Assembly (NCBI GenBank): GCA_943788935.1
Contig: CALSSE010000003.1
Coordinates: forward strand, 499,579-563,578
Source of the DNA: an uncultured bacterium
GTDB taxonomy: Bacteria; Myxococcota_A; Bradymonadia; UBA7976; VGTA01
DNA: 64,000 nt
Reading direction: 5' to 3'
The translations under genes were made by a program, and so were the position numbers. Of this stretch, positions 1-10,024 are shown piece by piece (position 1 is the first letter of the stretch; each line of letters opens with the position of its first letter). Below the pieces are notes generated by a model. It made no database searches. It saw nothing but the letters and a program-made list of their open reading frames with translations, and was not told where the DNA came from.

Positions 1-1
1 C

Positions 2-1012
2 CCTAATTCACCTGCAGTCGGGCAGTCTCTGGAAGACTTCACTGCCGATCATAAGATCACCATCGCTACGATCGCTCGTCGCATATCAGGACCCCTCGGA
101 CAGTCTAGACAGCTCATGATCCCCTGGGCTGCTTATCAGATGGAAGCGAATGATGAGATTTACTTCGCTGCCTCTCCTAAGACCTTTAGCTATATACACC
201 GTTACTTTACTGCTGATGGAGAGGAAGAGCACCCTTCATCGCTCGTCATCGTCGGTGATAGCCCCGTCGCTTTTGATGTATTTCAGCGAGCGGTCAACCG
301 AAACCGAAAGAGGTCAGATACCGACGGTCGCGAGGACAACGAGGGAGAGAGCCATGAACAACCGATCAAGCGTAACTTATCTTTAGTGATCAGCGATACT
401 CATCTCGCAGAGAGAGCAGAGCAGAGTGACCCACATGGTAATGCGACAGTAGTGAATGGGTCGATCACCGATATCGCCAATCTCGCAGAGGTCGGGGTGG
501 GTCCGCTGACGACTCTCCTAGTCAGCTCCACCGATGAGGAGAATTTAATCTGCGCTCTCTTGGCGCGCGAGCTTGGTTGTCAGAGGATCTTGATCGTTAA
601 TAACCGCGAAGATTACTCCGAGCTGATCAATAAGCTCGGATTTGATGGAATATTTAGCCCTCGGCAGCTCACCGTGAATGAGATGGTCCATCAAACCCTC
701 CGCCGCTTATCTAAATCTGCTTTTGAGGTCTCGGGGTCTGATGACTTTGAGGTGCGCTCTTTTCAAGTAGATAAGGACTCTCCACTGTGTAACCTAGCGC
801 TCAAGGAGCTCGTCTCTATAGGCTTCCCTCGAGAGTATGCAGTGATCGCAGCGATGAGAGATCCAGAGGATAAGTCTCACATTATGCCTACTGGAGATGA
901 TATTCTGATAGAGAACTCTATCGTATACATCGTCTCTCGGATCACCGACTTTCACAAAATAGACAGTTTATTTGGTAAACGGAAATCACGCTTCCGTCTA
1001 TGGAGGTCTTGA
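2..1012 (+). CDS. trkA: Trk potassium uptake regulatory subunit TrkA (5' partial)
   Basis: Cytoplasmic NAD-binding regulatory subunit of the Trk K+ uptake system, partner of the membrane subunit TrkH encoded immediately downstream. The frame is open from base 2, so the gene begins upstream; the first ATG inside the window (116) is internal. The visible part begins in a TrkA-C (RCK-C) domain, continues with a second Rossmann-like TrkA-N domain (SLVIVGDSP, then NLICALLARELG and RILIVNNRED) and ends with a second TrkA-C domain (DSPLCNLALKEL to IVYIVSRITD). This is the C-terminal two thirds or more of the N-C-N-C layout of the family. The stop codon overlaps the likely trkH start (TGATG), implying translational coupling. 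Confidence 0.9.
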   Translation, partial: PNSPAVGQSLEDFTADHKITIATIARRISGPLGQSRQLMIPWAAYQMEANDEIYFAASPKTFSYIHRYFTADGEEEHPSSLVIVGDSPVAFDVFQRAVNRNRKRSDTDGREDNEGESHEQPIKRNLSLVISDTHLAERAEQSDPHGNATVVNGSITDIANLAEVGVGPLTTLLVSSTDEENLICALLARELGCQRILIVNNREDYSELINKLGFDGIFSPRQLTVNEMVHQTLRRLSKSAFEVSGSDDFEVRSFQVDKDSPLCNLALKELVSIGFPREYAVIAAMRDPEDKSHIMPTGDDILIENSIVYIVSRITDFHKIDSLFGKRKSRFRLWRS

Positions 1013-2628
1013 TGCGCGTCGCCTTGGTCTATTTAATATCCATTCTCGTCTTACTCCTCTGTTTCCCTATGGCGCTTTGTCTTCTCTACTCCATCGCTGA
1101 TCAACCGGCCTGGTGCCTAAGCAGTGACCTCCTCAGCTTTTTAACGACGATTGTGATCGGTGGAGCTTCGGGTTACCTAGGATACTATAGATCTGAGAGT
1201 GAAGGAGTGACCACTGATATTCGACCGACCGATGCATTCCTGATCGTTACCCTCACTTGGTTAGTCGCTAGCGCCTTTGGCGCTTTACCCTATTACCTAT
1301 ACGGTTGGTTCGAACACATGGGCTTTGATGGGGGTCCTCTCACTGCTCAAGTCACATTGGGAGGCGAGTTTCTGAGCTTCACTAACGCCTTCTTTGAATC
1401 GGTGTCAGGTTTCACCACCACTGGAGCCACCATCATCGAACGCGGTTTATGGCACACATACATCGATGGGGTTGGCTATCTCAGCGATGGATCTATCGCC
1501 CTCCCACGTAGCATTATGCTGTGGCGAAGCGTGACTCACTTGCTGGGAGGAATGGGGATCGTAGTGCTAGGAGTGGCGGTTCTTCCTGTCCTCGGTGTCG
1601 GGGGGATGCAGCTCTACCACGCCGAGGTCCCTGGACCAATGAATGACCGTTTTACTCCTCGAGTCGGTGAAGGTGCCAAAATATTATGGAAGATCTATGG
1701 GGTGATGACTCTGACTCTCGCCGTCTTTTATTGGGGGCTCGGGATGGATCATTTTGAGGCGATCTGTCACAGTATGAGCACCATGGCGACCGGAGGATTC
1801 TCCACTAGGGCGACTAGTATGGCCGCCTTCTCTAGCCCTATGATTGAGTGGTGTACGATCCTGTTTATGTTCATCGCTGGGGTTAACTTTACTCTATATA
1901 GCCTTCTCGGGAGCCGTCGGAACTCCCCTAGAGCCGCCTTAGGTCTACTTAAGCAGAACGCAGAGTTTATGGTCTATATGGGGATCATCGTGATCAGCTC
2001 TGCGGTGATCGCTCTCTCTATCGCTCAACATGAAGGGCTCTCTGGGGCAGATTCCCCGATCCGTACTGCGAGCTTTCAGGTGCTGAGTATACTTACCACT
2101 ACTGGCTATGCTTCCGCTGACTTCGAGCAATGGGTTATAGCACCTGCGGCGATTGGAGCGCTCCTCTTATTAATGTTTGTCGGAGGCTGCGCTGGGTCAA
2201 CCGGTGGAGGTGTCAAAGTAATCAGACATCTCCTCGTCTTTCGTCTATGCTTCAGAGAGTTCTTTTTCTTATTACACCCTAAGGGTAAAAAGAGCGTACG
2301 CAGCGATGGAGAGATCGTTTCCCCTAGCACCTTGAGAGCGATTGTCGGCTTTGTAGGACTCTACTTCTTTTTATTGATCGCTGGGACTCTCTACTTCGCC
2401 ATGGAAGGACAAGACCTGCTCACAGCCTTTACAGCGAGCGCTGCCTCTTTAGGAAATATCGGACCGGGGCTTGGTGAGGTCGGACCGACCGATGATTTTT
2501 CTGGTCTCAGCGCTCTCGGTAAATGGGTGAGCGCTAGCCTCATGTTGATGGGCAGACTCGAAATCTTGACCGTCATGATTCTCTTTACTCCCGCCTATTG
2601 GAGACATTGGAACCTCACTAAGAATTGA
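1012..2628 (+). CDS. trkH: Trk potassium transporter membrane subunit TrkH
   Basis: Inner-membrane K+ translocating subunit of the Trk system. The protein of about 538 residues is highly hydrophobic and has the four pore-loop signatures of the SKT superfamily: GFTTTGAT, MATGGFST, LTTTGYAS and GNIGPGLG. Alternative in-frame ATGs lie at 1000 and 1012. ATG 1012 is chosen because TGGAGG at 1001-1006 gives a proper Shine-Dalgarno spacing and because it forms a TGATG overlap with the trkA stop. It is slightly longer than E. coli TrkH (483 aa). The operon trkA-trkH is the expected arrangement. Confidence 0.93.
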   Translation: MRVALVYLISILVLLLCFPMALCLLYSIADQPAWCLSSDLLSFLTTIVIGGASGYLGYYRSESEGVTTDIRPTDAFLIVTLTWLVASAFGALPYYLYGWFEHMGFDGGPLTAQVTLGGEFLSFTNAFFESVSGFTTTGATIIERGLWHTYIDGVGYLSDGSIALPRSIMLWRSVTHLLGGMGIVVLGVAVLPVLGVGGMQLYHAEVPGPMNDRFTPRVGEGAKILWKIYGVMTLTLAVFYWGLGMDHFEAICHSMSTMATGGFSTRATSMAAFSSPMIEWCTILFMFIAGVNFTLYSLLGSRRNSPRAALGLLKQNAEFMVYMGIIVISSAVIALSIAQHEGLSGADSPIRTASFQVLSILTTTGYASADFEQWVIAPAAIGALLLLMFVGGCAGSTGGGVKVIRHLLVFRLCFREFFFLLHPKGKKSVRSDGEIVSPSTLRAIVGFVGLYFFLLIAGTLYFAMEGQDLLTAFTASAASLGNIGPGLGEVGPTDDFSGLSALGKWVSASLMLMGRLEILTVMILFTPAYWRHWNLTKN

Positions 2629-2642
2629 TCGGGCCAATGATA

Positions 2643-2672
2643 AGTCTCATCTCGAAGAGTCTCATCTCGAAG
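2643..2672. repeat. 15-bp direct repeat, two copies
   Basis: Two adjacent perfect copies of AGTCTCATCTCGAAG lie just after trkH. The remaining DNA up to the next gene shows no clear terminator or RNA. Confidence 0.8.
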
Positions 2673-2900
2673 AGCCTATACTGATCCATTTAAAGTCGCT
2701 CGCCCCTAAAGTCTGCTGATGATGAGTTCTCAGGGTAGACCTCCCTCCATAACTTAGTTTAAGCTATGGCATATGAGTCGTTGATGACCTTCAACGCCAA
2801 TCGCTTATCTGTTCCTTGCGATGCGAGAGAGAGCCTTATGATCAGAGCCCTGTCACCCCTCCAAAAGTCCCCCTATCAGAGCCCCGCTAGGCGACTGATC

Positions 2901-4262
2901 ATGAAGATATTTCTCTTATTGACGGTCACCTCTTCTGTGCTCTCTCTCTCCCCTCTTCAACTTCAAGCCGCGCCCAACACCAAAGAGCGCGCTAAGGCCT
3001 CTTTTAAGAAGGGTAAGATCGCCTTTGAAGCGTCTCGCTATCCAGAGGCTCTCCTCGCTTTCGAAGAGGCCTATCAACTATTCCCCTTGCCACTCATGCT
3101 CTATAATATCGCTAATGTGTATGAGCGGCTTAACCTACTTCCTCAAGCACTGAGACAATATCAGGCTTTCATTAAGACGGGTAAAGACGGTAACGGAGAA
3201 GCCGCCAAGAGAGTAAAGGTTATTGAGGAGCGTATCGAATCTTGGCCTGAAGTGACGATCACCACTCAACCTGCCGGCGCTTCCATCAAGATCTTAAGTG
3301 AGTCATACCCCTCTCTCGGTGAGACACCCGTCACATTACGCCTCGAACCACAAAATGAGATGCTAATTTATCTGAAACCCACTGAAGGTAAACTCATAAA
3401 GCGTTTTGTACAGATTTCATCAACGAGTCATCGACAAACCATCAAAATAGACCTCCCAAAAAAAGAAGCCTACGTGAGAATATTGGGCTCGCCTCCCAAC
3501 CTGCAAGCGAAAAGCGGCTCGCTGAAAACCAACGGTGTCCCGGCGCTTATGAAGCTCTCGGTCGGTGACCATGAGGTAGAGCTCTCCGCACCCGGCTATC
3601 TTCCGATCAAGAGATCGGTGAGCCTCCGCAGCGTACATACTCAATCAGCGCCCCTCGCGCTTGAGGCAAAGCTGAAGACTAGTGAGGGGGTCGCTCTAGT
3701 GGCGCTCAATGTCTCTCGCCCCGGTTCACTCCTGTTCATCGATGGTTTACCTCAAGGTCAGAGCCCCTTCGATGAGCCTCTAGAGCTCGCTGAAGGTGAA
3801 CACTTAATAGAGGTAAAAGGCCCAAATGGAGAGAATTTCAAAGAGAGATTAAGCCTAAAAGCAGGTGAAATGGCTCAACTCTCAGTCAACTTTGAGAGGA
3901 GAGAGAGTATATTTACTCGCGATCGGATCACAGTCGGAATGATGAGTCTTGGAGCCGCGAGTTTATTGACTGGTCTTGTCCTTGGCGGGATCGCATTGAG
4001 CGCTGGAAATGACCTAGATGATTGTCGAGCACATGAGCTCTGCGCTCGCGGTCAAGGTGAGCTTGATAGAGCTCAAGCGGTGCGAGCGTTCTCTCTCTCC
4101 TCCGATATTTTCACCGCTCTTGGTCTGATCATCGGAGGCACTGGGGGAGCCATGTATTGGCTTGATCAAAGATCGATCTCTTCACCTTCTCCCAGCAAAA
4201 GTTCGGTTCAGGTAGAAGCGAGCTCCAAGGGGGGGCGCTTATCCAATGTGGTTCGATTTTAA
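2901..4262 (+). CDS. TPR/PEGA-domain exported protein with C-terminal membrane segments
   Basis: Envelope protein of unknown function. A typical Sec signal peptide starts at the ATG chosen here (MKIFLLLTVTSSVLSLSPL, cleavage near LQA-A). The same frame is open back to an ATG at 2766, which would add 45 unusual residues, so the start is uncertain. Next come TPR-like helices (SFKKGKIAFEASRYPEALLA and LMLYNIANVYERL), then two or three PEGA-type beta modules (VTITTQPAGASIKI; GSLLFIDGLPQGQSP). Near the C-terminus are hydrophobic stretches (SLGAASLLTGLVLGGIAL and ALGLIIGGTGGAMYW). This TPR-PEGA-TM plan is common in Myxococcota. It sits 46 nt before a large lipoprotein and may be cotranscribed with it. 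Confidence 0.75.
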   Translation: MKIFLLLTVTSSVLSLSPLQLQAAPNTKERAKASFKKGKIAFEASRYPEALLAFEEAYQLFPLPLMLYNIANVYERLNLLPQALRQYQAFIKTGKDGNGEAAKRVKVIEERIESWPEVTITTQPAGASIKILSESYPSLGETPVTLRLEPQNEMLIYLKPTEGKLIKRFVQISSTSHRQTIKIDLPKKEAYVRILGSPPNLQAKSGSLKTNGVPALMKLSVGDHEVELSAPGYLPIKRSVSLRSVHTQSAPLALEAKLKTSEGVALVALNVSRPGSLLFIDGLPQGQSPFDEPLELAEGEHLIEVKGPNGENFKERLSLKAGEMAQLSVNFERRESIFTRDRITVGMMSLGAASLLTGLVLGGIALSAGNDLDDCRAHELCARGQGELDRAQAVRAFSLSSDIFTALGLIIGGTGGAMYWLDQRSISSPSPSKSSVQVEASSKGGRLSNVVRF

Positions 4263-4308
4263 AAGGAACGCTGAGTAGAACATGATGATAGTAAAGATGA
4301 GGCCAAGA

Positions 4309-7300
4309 ATGAATATACGCCAAGCGTTGATCCCTTTAGTCACACGCGTTGCGATCTCTCTCCTCTTGGTATCACAGAGCGCTTGTAGCTTATATTTAGA
4401 CCCAGAGGTCTGTGAATCCAATAGTGATTGTAATGGAGGGGTGTGCCAAGTCGGGATCTGTATCGGAGTCGCCCTACTCATCGATGCTGAGGTCGAGGCG
4501 GGTGAGGAAGCCGGGACGATCATGGATTCGGGAACCGCAGGGATAAGCGATGACATGCAAGTGAGTGGAGAGCAAACTGGTGGAGAAGGGGGCGGAGATC
4601 TCGCAGGAGATCTCGCGGGAGATCTCGCAGGAGAGCCATTAGATATGATGATGGATGAGATCTTTGAGTGCGATATTGTCTCTACTTCTCTCACTCGGGC
4701 AGGGGCGATCCTCAGAGACCTCCCTCCCGAGATTGATGGCTCTACTCATTGGCTCACCAATGCGGAAAACATAAGCATCGAACTCTCCTTCAATACGCCT
4801 AATAATGATATCTGGTCAGAGAGGGTCTCCTTTTATTTGGGCGAAGACCTGATCGAAGTCACTAAGGAGGATGACCTCTATCTAGCTCGACTAGACCTTT
4901 CAGAAGAGGGAGAATACCGAGCTCGACTCATCATAGGCTCAACAGAAGATATCAAGTGCGTCGATCAACTATTTCTAACCGTTGATCGCAGTGAGCCCGA
5001 GCTCTCTCTGCTCACTCCAAGCGCCGATGAGATCTGGATTGGTCAGCTGAGCGGTGAACCAAAAACAAGACTAAGTCTTGAATCGAGAGATCTCACCCGC
5101 GTCTCATTGAGCGTGACTGATCAGAACAATGTGATTGTCGCTAGCCGAGGTCTGAGTAATGAACTGTTATGGTCTAGTGACCTCTCTCTCCGAGAAGGTG
5201 AGAATATCTTTACCATTAGCGCCCGAGATGAACTCTCGACTGAAACAGAGACCAGTGTCACCTTCAACTATGATCCCCATCCACCAGGAATCGGCTTAAC
5301 TCAGCCGGCTTCTGATCGCTTAACTCTTGAAGGGAGCAATCTCACAGTCACCGGTTTTATCTACCAACGTGCCGGGCTTGGCGGCATAGGAGGAGACGGA
5401 GGAATAGAGCCAAATGCCCGTATCGTGATCACCACCTATAGCGGCGTTGATTCTAACGGTTTAGAACAGAATAGAACCCTCTCACAGAGTGATGAGATGG
5501 GCGCCTTTAGCCTGATCACCCCAATAGAGGTGGGCGCTAACTATGTGGAGATCTGTGCCTATGATCGTGCTGAGAATGAGACATGTAACGGCCTCTTTGT
5601 GACTCGCGTCGAATCACAACCTTGTGTCAACATCACTTCCACTCGCTTCACGGTCAACTCTACTTATGAGCTCACCGGTAACGTCTGCCCCTCGGTGAGT
5701 GAACTCGCTGTGAGTGTCGACGGTTCACCGCTACAGACCATATCGCTCAACAGTGATTTGACATTCAATTATCCTCTCACCTTGAGTCAAGTAGGGGTTG
5801 AGACCTCTCTCATACTCACCGCGACTGCCGCTGACGGAGAAGCCGCGACCGCAGAGATCAGCGCTTTATGGGACGATAGCCCTCCCCTCATCGTGATCTC
5901 ATCTCCTAACCCTAACACCTGCTCACGAGAGGAGACGATTGAGCTCTGTGGTCGAGTGGTTGACCCTGAGAGCGGTACCGCGAGCCTAAGTTTAAACCGG
6001 GCCCCATTAGACCTCAGTGACCAATTTAATGAGGGGGAACAGTGGTGGGAGGGCTTTTGTACATCGGTCGACCTCACTGTCCCGCAAGGTCGTGACTTCT
6101 TCGAACAATCTATCACTTTGAGTGGTGCTAACGGCGCTGGTATCTCAGCAGAGACCACCGTTACAGTGATTGTAGACCGCGTCGCGCCCTCCCTTCTGTT
6201 TGATCCACCTGTCTATGAAAATTGGTATCGACCTGACAACCTTGGACGCGTAGAGCTCTCAGGACAGATCTTATTCTCTGGCTGTTCATTGACTCCCAGT
6301 AATCCCATAGAGGTCATGATTGAGAGCGGTGAGGTTGGGACCCTCACTTTAGAAACAGGGTCAAGGTTTCGGTTCCTCACCGCGATTGATGATGGTGAAT
6401 ATAGACTCAACGCTACCTTAAATGATCGAGCGGGAAATCGTGGGATGTCCTCTTATGACTTTAAAGTCGATGGAGAAGGACCGAATCTTGACCTTATCTC
6501 CCCAGCTCTGCGATCGGTGTCACGAGATGAAGCGCTAACGGTGATTATTGAGGGTGAAGATCTAGGGAGCAGCGTACTCCCCAATGGGGGTCTCTTGAGT
6601 GATGGGCAGCAGAGCCTGCCTTTAAACCCAACCCTCATCGATGAAGGCTCAGGCCGCTATGAGTTGAGAACGACAATAGATCTCCCGGCAGGGGAGCACA
6701 CTCTCACTGCATCTCTCACTGATCAATTAGGGAATGAGAGCTCTCTTGAGTTGACATATATACGAGACATCACCCCACCGGTTATCAGTCTATTAAGTCC
6801 TGACTTAAATCAAGCACTCCCCGACCTAGACCAAGTGTGGTTAGAAGTCACCGATGAGCTGAGCCAAGTCACTGAGGTGAGGGTCAATGGTGTAGAAGCG
6901 ACCCGTCGAGGTGACTTATGGCTCGCTAAAGGAGTCCAGATAGAGAGACAAGACCCTCGATTCGACTTAGAGGCGATCGACGAGGCTTCCAATTTAGCCT
7001 CCGAAGGTGATGAGGAGACTCGCTACCCGGTGAATCTTAGTTCGCTTAGTTGGCAAGGGCCTGAGAGAGTTGGCGCTCCTTATCGTGGTCACCTCCTCCC
7101 TAGTCTTGATCAGAGTCCCGACTCTGGATTAGGACTCGGCCCTATACAACAGCTCCTCTGGTCTGCAGATTATGGATCACAGCCTGAATTATTGATCATG
7201 CACTCTCTCATCGAAGGGTTTACTCCTAATGGTCTCAGCGGTTTATCTGAGAACGGCATCGGATCACTTAACGATGAGGGAATGTCTCCACAGCCTGAGC

Positions 7301-8598
7301 TGGTGAATGGAGATCTCCTTATCGACCTCCAGAGAGCGAGTATCCGCGGAGTACTCACTTTGATCACTCAACAGAGGACTCAAGGATCTGAGAGCGATCA
7401 AGGAGCGACCTTACACTTATGGCAACGCTCCGCAGAGCTCCTCGCAGGCGCTGAGAGGATCAACACAAATGTAGTGTCTCCTGAGAGCTGGGTCGAAGTG
7501 CGACTAGGCCTACCTCCAACTTTAATAGCGACTACTTTCATCATCGGGGATGTGAACGGTGATGGTTTACTCGACCTCATCACCTGCAATACGACTGGCG
7601 CTTTCTTGTTCAGGCAGAGCAACGAGGGTACATTTGTCTTTGATGGGCAAGCGGGGCTCACTCAGCGAGGTCTCGGCTCATTGGGAGAGCAGACTCTGAA
7701 GCTATGGTGGGTCGACCTTAATGGTGATGGACTCCGAGATCTAGTTGAACAAACCAATGAGGGACTCAACGCATGGTTCGTAGCCCTAAATGCTGGAGAA
7801 TATAGTTTTACCTCCCTCCTCAATTTCCCCAATATCACCGCTGGTCAACAGGTTGATGGTTGGATTAATATTGACTGGGATGGTGATGGCCAACTTGATC
7901 CTGTGGCTTGGTCATCAGGGGCAGGATCAGCTCAATCCTATCTACGGTGGTACCAACAGGATGGCGCTACTTGGACCGCTGTGCCGCTCATTGATGAGAG
8001 CGCGCTCCCCTCTCCCCTACTCGATGTCTTAACGGTTGATCTCGACCTAGATAATATACCTGAGCTACTCTGCGTTTCTCCCGATGAAGTCGTAAGTTTA
8101 GAGTCGAAGAATGGAACCTTAGGGGTAGACATCCCCCCCTTACCCACGATCGCCAATGCAAGTTCAACGATTGATCGAGTCATCGTCGCCGATTATGACC
8201 GCGATGGTGATGAAGACCTTCTCTTCGCTTTAAGCGTAGAGGGACCTGCCCAAGCCACAGATGCTGAGTCATTACGAGGTGAACTGTGGGCGCTTAATCA
8301 CAGCCCGCTAGTGTATTCAGAGTCTATTAATCCTATTAGACTCACCCTGAGACGACGCAACGCGGAGTCCGTTGATGGGATAGGGGTCTCGCTCCTCATC
8401 GACCTCGATGATGACCTCCTCTTTGATGAAGTCTTTACCGCCCGTTCCTTCAGTGACACTTGGTTAAATACTAGCGGTGAAGGTGCTGTGAACCTGCAAG
8501 TCATATTCCCTGACCATGGTTCGCTCAGCGATCATACGATCACCGAATATAATGTGGAGTATGGATCGAGCCTAACGCTGACTGATCCCCAAAACTGA
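4309..8598 (+). CDS. Giant lipoprotein with Ig-like and FG-GAP/VCBS repeats
   Basis: Predicted outer-surface lipoprotein of about 1429 residues. Start 4309 is preferred to the in-frame 4282 because GAGG at 4299-4302 is well spaced; the signal peptide then ends in VSQSAC, lipid Cys about residue 26. A short Cys-rich piece (CESNSDCNGGVCQVGIC) is followed by an acidic Gly-rich linker containing GDLA three times. The middle is a series of beta-sandwich Ig/Big-like domains (repeated DxTPPVISLLSP-type boundaries). The last third carries FG-GAP-type Asp-rich loops (VNGDGLLDL, LNGDGLRDL, WDGDGQLD, YDRDGDEDL), which suggest Ca2+ binding and a beta-propeller. Role: adhesion or matrix binding is possible but not shown. 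Confidence 0.8.
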   Translation: MNIRQALIPLVTRVAISLLLVSQSACSLYLDPEVCESNSDCNGGVCQVGICIGVALLIDAEVEAGEEAGTIMDSGTAGISDDMQVSGEQTGGEGGGDLAGDLAGDLAGEPLDMMMDEIFECDIVSTSLTRAGAILRDLPPEIDGSTHWLTNAENISIELSFNTPNNDIWSERVSFYLGEDLIEVTKEDDLYLARLDLSEEGEYRARLIIGSTEDIKCVDQLFLTVDRSEPELSLLTPSADEIWIGQLSGEPKTRLSLESRDLTRVSLSVTDQNNVIVASRGLSNELLWSSDLSLREGENIFTISARDELSTETETSVTFNYDPHPPGIGLTQPASDRLTLEGSNLTVTGFIYQRAGLGGIGGDGGIEPNARIVITTYSGVDSNGLEQNRTLSQSDEMGAFSLITPIEVGANYVEICAYDRAENETCNGLFVTRVESQPCVNITSTRFTVNSTYELTGNVCPSVSELAVSVDGSPLQTISLNSDLTFNYPLTLSQVGVETSLILTATAADGEAATAEISALWDDSPPLIVISSPNPNTCSREETIELCGRVVDPESGTASLSLNRAPLDLSDQFNEGEQWWEGFCTSVDLTVPQGRDFFEQSITLSGANGAGISAETTVTVIVDRVAPSLLFDPPVYENWYRPDNLGRVELSGQILFSGCSLTPSNPIEVMIESGEVGTLTLETGSRFRFLTAIDDGEYRLNATLNDRAGNRGMSSYDFKVDGEGPNLDLISPALRSVSRDEALTVIIEGEDLGSSVLPNGGLLSDGQQSLPLNPTLIDEGSGRYELRTTIDLPAGEHTLTASLTDQLGNESSLELTYIRDITPPVISLLSPDLNQALPDLDQVWLEVTDELSQVTEVRVNGVEATRRGDLWLAKGVQIERQDPRFDLEAIDEASNLASEGDEETRYPVNLSSLSWQGPERVGAPYRGHLLPSLDQSPDSGLGLGPIQQLLWSADYGSQPELLIMHSLIEGFTPNGLSGLSENGIGSLNDEGMSPQPELVNGDLLIDLQRASIRGVLTLITQQRTQGSESDQGATLHLWQRSAELLAGAERINTNVVSPESWVEVRLGLPPTLIATTFIIGDVNGDGLLDLITCNTTGAFLFRQSNEGTFVFDGQAGLTQRGLGSLGEQTLKLWWVDLNGDGLRDLVEQTNEGLNAWFVALNAGEYSFTSLLNFPNITAGQQVDGWINIDWDGDGQLDPVAWSSGAGSAQSYLRWYQQDGATWTAVPLIDESALPSPLLDVLTVDLDLDNIPELLCVSPDEVVSLESKNGTLGVDIPPLPTIANASSTIDRVIVADYDRDGDEDLLFALSVEGPAQATDAESLRGELWALNHSPLVYSESINPIRLTLRRRNAESVDGIGVSLLIDLDDDLLFDEVFTARSFSDTWLNTSGEGAVNLQVIFPDHGSLSDHTITEYNVEYGSSLTLTDPQN
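4594..4632 (+). repeat. 12-bp tandem repeat encoding GDLA
   Basis: About three copies of a 12-bp unit (GGAGATCTCGCA-like, one copy with G for A) in the linker after the lipid-anchored N-terminus of the large lipoprotein. Each unit encodes Gly-Asp-Leu-Ala in frame. Confidence 0.8.
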
Positions 8599-8706
8599 TC
8601 CCCAAAACTGATACCTCTTCACTCTACCTCTTCACTCTACCTCTTCACTCTACCTCTTCACTCTACCTCTTCACTCTACCTCTTCACTCTACCTCTTCAC
8701 TCTACC
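8582..8706. repeat. Two adjacent 13-bp tandem repeat arrays
   Basis: The first array is two copies of CTGATCCCCAAAA (8582-8607) and spans the stop codon of the upstream gene. The second is seven perfect copies of ACCTCTTCACTCT (8613-8703) followed by ACC. Both arrays have the same 13-bp period though the units differ. The array ends 25 nt before the next start codon. Confidence 0.95.
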
Positions 8707-8731
8707 ATCGCTCGACGAGGAGCTCCGGTCT

Positions 8732-9958
8732 ATGCTGCCCTCTATTAACGGCTCTGTTCATCCCCGCTTTGAAGCGGTTCGTTCGGTATTTTTCGACAAC
8801 TTTACGCTGCGAGGAGAAATCGGTGCTTCAGTGTGCATTTACCATCGTGGAGAGAGAGTCGTCGACCTCTGGGGAGGGAGCGTAGATGTAGAAGGAGAGA
8901 CCCCATGGGATGCCGATGACTTGACTACTGTTTTCTCAGTAACGAAGGGGATAGTCGCTGCCAGCTACTTGATGCTTATCGACCGTGGTCTGCTCTCCTA
9001 TTCTGATCCGATCGCTAAGTATTGGCCACAACTCACTGACGGCGGAGGTGAACGAGAGCGTTTTAGAGAGGCCCGATCAAACATGACCGTCGCGGATTTA
9101 CTCAATCATCGCTCAGGGCTGATCGGTTTCAGGGAGGAACTCACCCTCGATGAGCTGAGTGAAGAAGAGACGCTCCTACTGAGACTCGAGGGAGAGCCGC
9201 TACGTTGGTCGCCCGGTGAGCGTCAAGGCTATCATGGAGTCAGCTTTGGGCTGTACGCCGGCGCGCTGTTTAAGAAGATTACTCGCCAAAGCGTTGGTGA
9301 CTATTTACGAGATGAGATTAAGAGAGAGGCCCCTCTTGACCTATACTTAGGACTCACTGAGCATGAAGAAGACCTTATCTCATCACGTATTCGTCCAATA
9401 TACCCCATCCAACTCACTGATGTATTCGGAGGTATTTTACCCAATTTAATGTTCGGACGAAATCGAGAGGGGAGGTTCTTTAGGAGCGCTCTCAACAAGA
9501 GCTCTCCCACTGCTCACGCTTTTGGCCAACCACAGGATCTAGGCGCAAAATCTCTTACTAATTTTAATACTCGAAGAGTTCAGCGTTTAGAGCTCCCTTG
9601 GGCGAACGCTTTAGGGAGCGCTCGAGGGGTTGCCTCTCTCTACAAACATCTCCTTACGCCCGGACGATTGGTGAGTTCCAATGCTTTAAACTGGGTAATC
9701 CCCCGGCAATCTTGGACAGAACTCGATGAGGTGATCCGTAAGCCTATGGGTTATTCTTATGGGTTCGCGAAGGAAGAGATCGGTATCTTCTCCCCTCACT
9801 CTGAAGCTTTTGGCCACCCAGGCGCTGGCGGTGCTCTAGGATATGCCGACCCCACCAATGGACTCTGTATCGGTTACGTGATGAACCGCATGGGATATCA
9901 AGTGAGATCTCCACGAGCGCTCGCTCTCTGCAAAGCAGCCTATGATTGTTTATCATAG
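8732..9958 (+). CDS. Serine hydrolase of the beta-lactamase/EstB esterase family
   Basis: Predicted esterase, D-aminopeptidase-like or penicillin-binding-like hydrolase (beta-lactamase family, class C fold; 408 aa). The catalytic SxxK motif is S69-V-T-K72 within FSVTKG, the second motif tyrosine is Y167 in RQGYHG, and the third box is HPGAGG near residue 366, replacing KTG as in EstB-type esterases. There is no signal peptide, so it is probably cytoplasmic, which argues against a role in beta-lactam resistance. AGGAG at 8718-8722 supports the ATG at 8732. The upstream minisatellite separates it from the large lipoprotein. Substrate unknown. Confidence 0.85.
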   Translation: MLPSINGSVHPRFEAVRSVFFDNFTLRGEIGASVCIYHRGERVVDLWGGSVDVEGETPWDADDLTTVFSVTKGIVAASYLMLIDRGLLSYSDPIAKYWPQLTDGGGERERFREARSNMTVADLLNHRSGLIGFREELTLDELSEEETLLLRLEGEPLRWSPGERQGYHGVSFGLYAGALFKKITRQSVGDYLRDEIKREAPLDLYLGLTEHEEDLISSRIRPIYPIQLTDVFGGILPNLMFGRNREGRFFRSALNKSSPTAHAFGQPQDLGAKSLTNFNTRRVQRLELPWANALGSARGVASLYKHLLTPGRLVSSNALNWVIPRQSWTELDEVIRKPMGYSYGFAKEEIGIFSPHSEAFGHPGAGGALGYADPTNGLCIGYVMNRMGYQVRSPRALALCKAAYDCLS

Positions 9959-10024
9959 CTCTGCCCTCTGCATGAACCCAAGCAAGAAGATCTCCCAAAC
10001 AAGAAGATCTCCCTAGAAGAGTCA

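Noticed and set aside
8732..9958. Antibiotic-resistance beta-lactamase
   Set aside because: No signal peptide and an HPGAGG third box point to an EstB-type esterase rather than a beta-lactamase.
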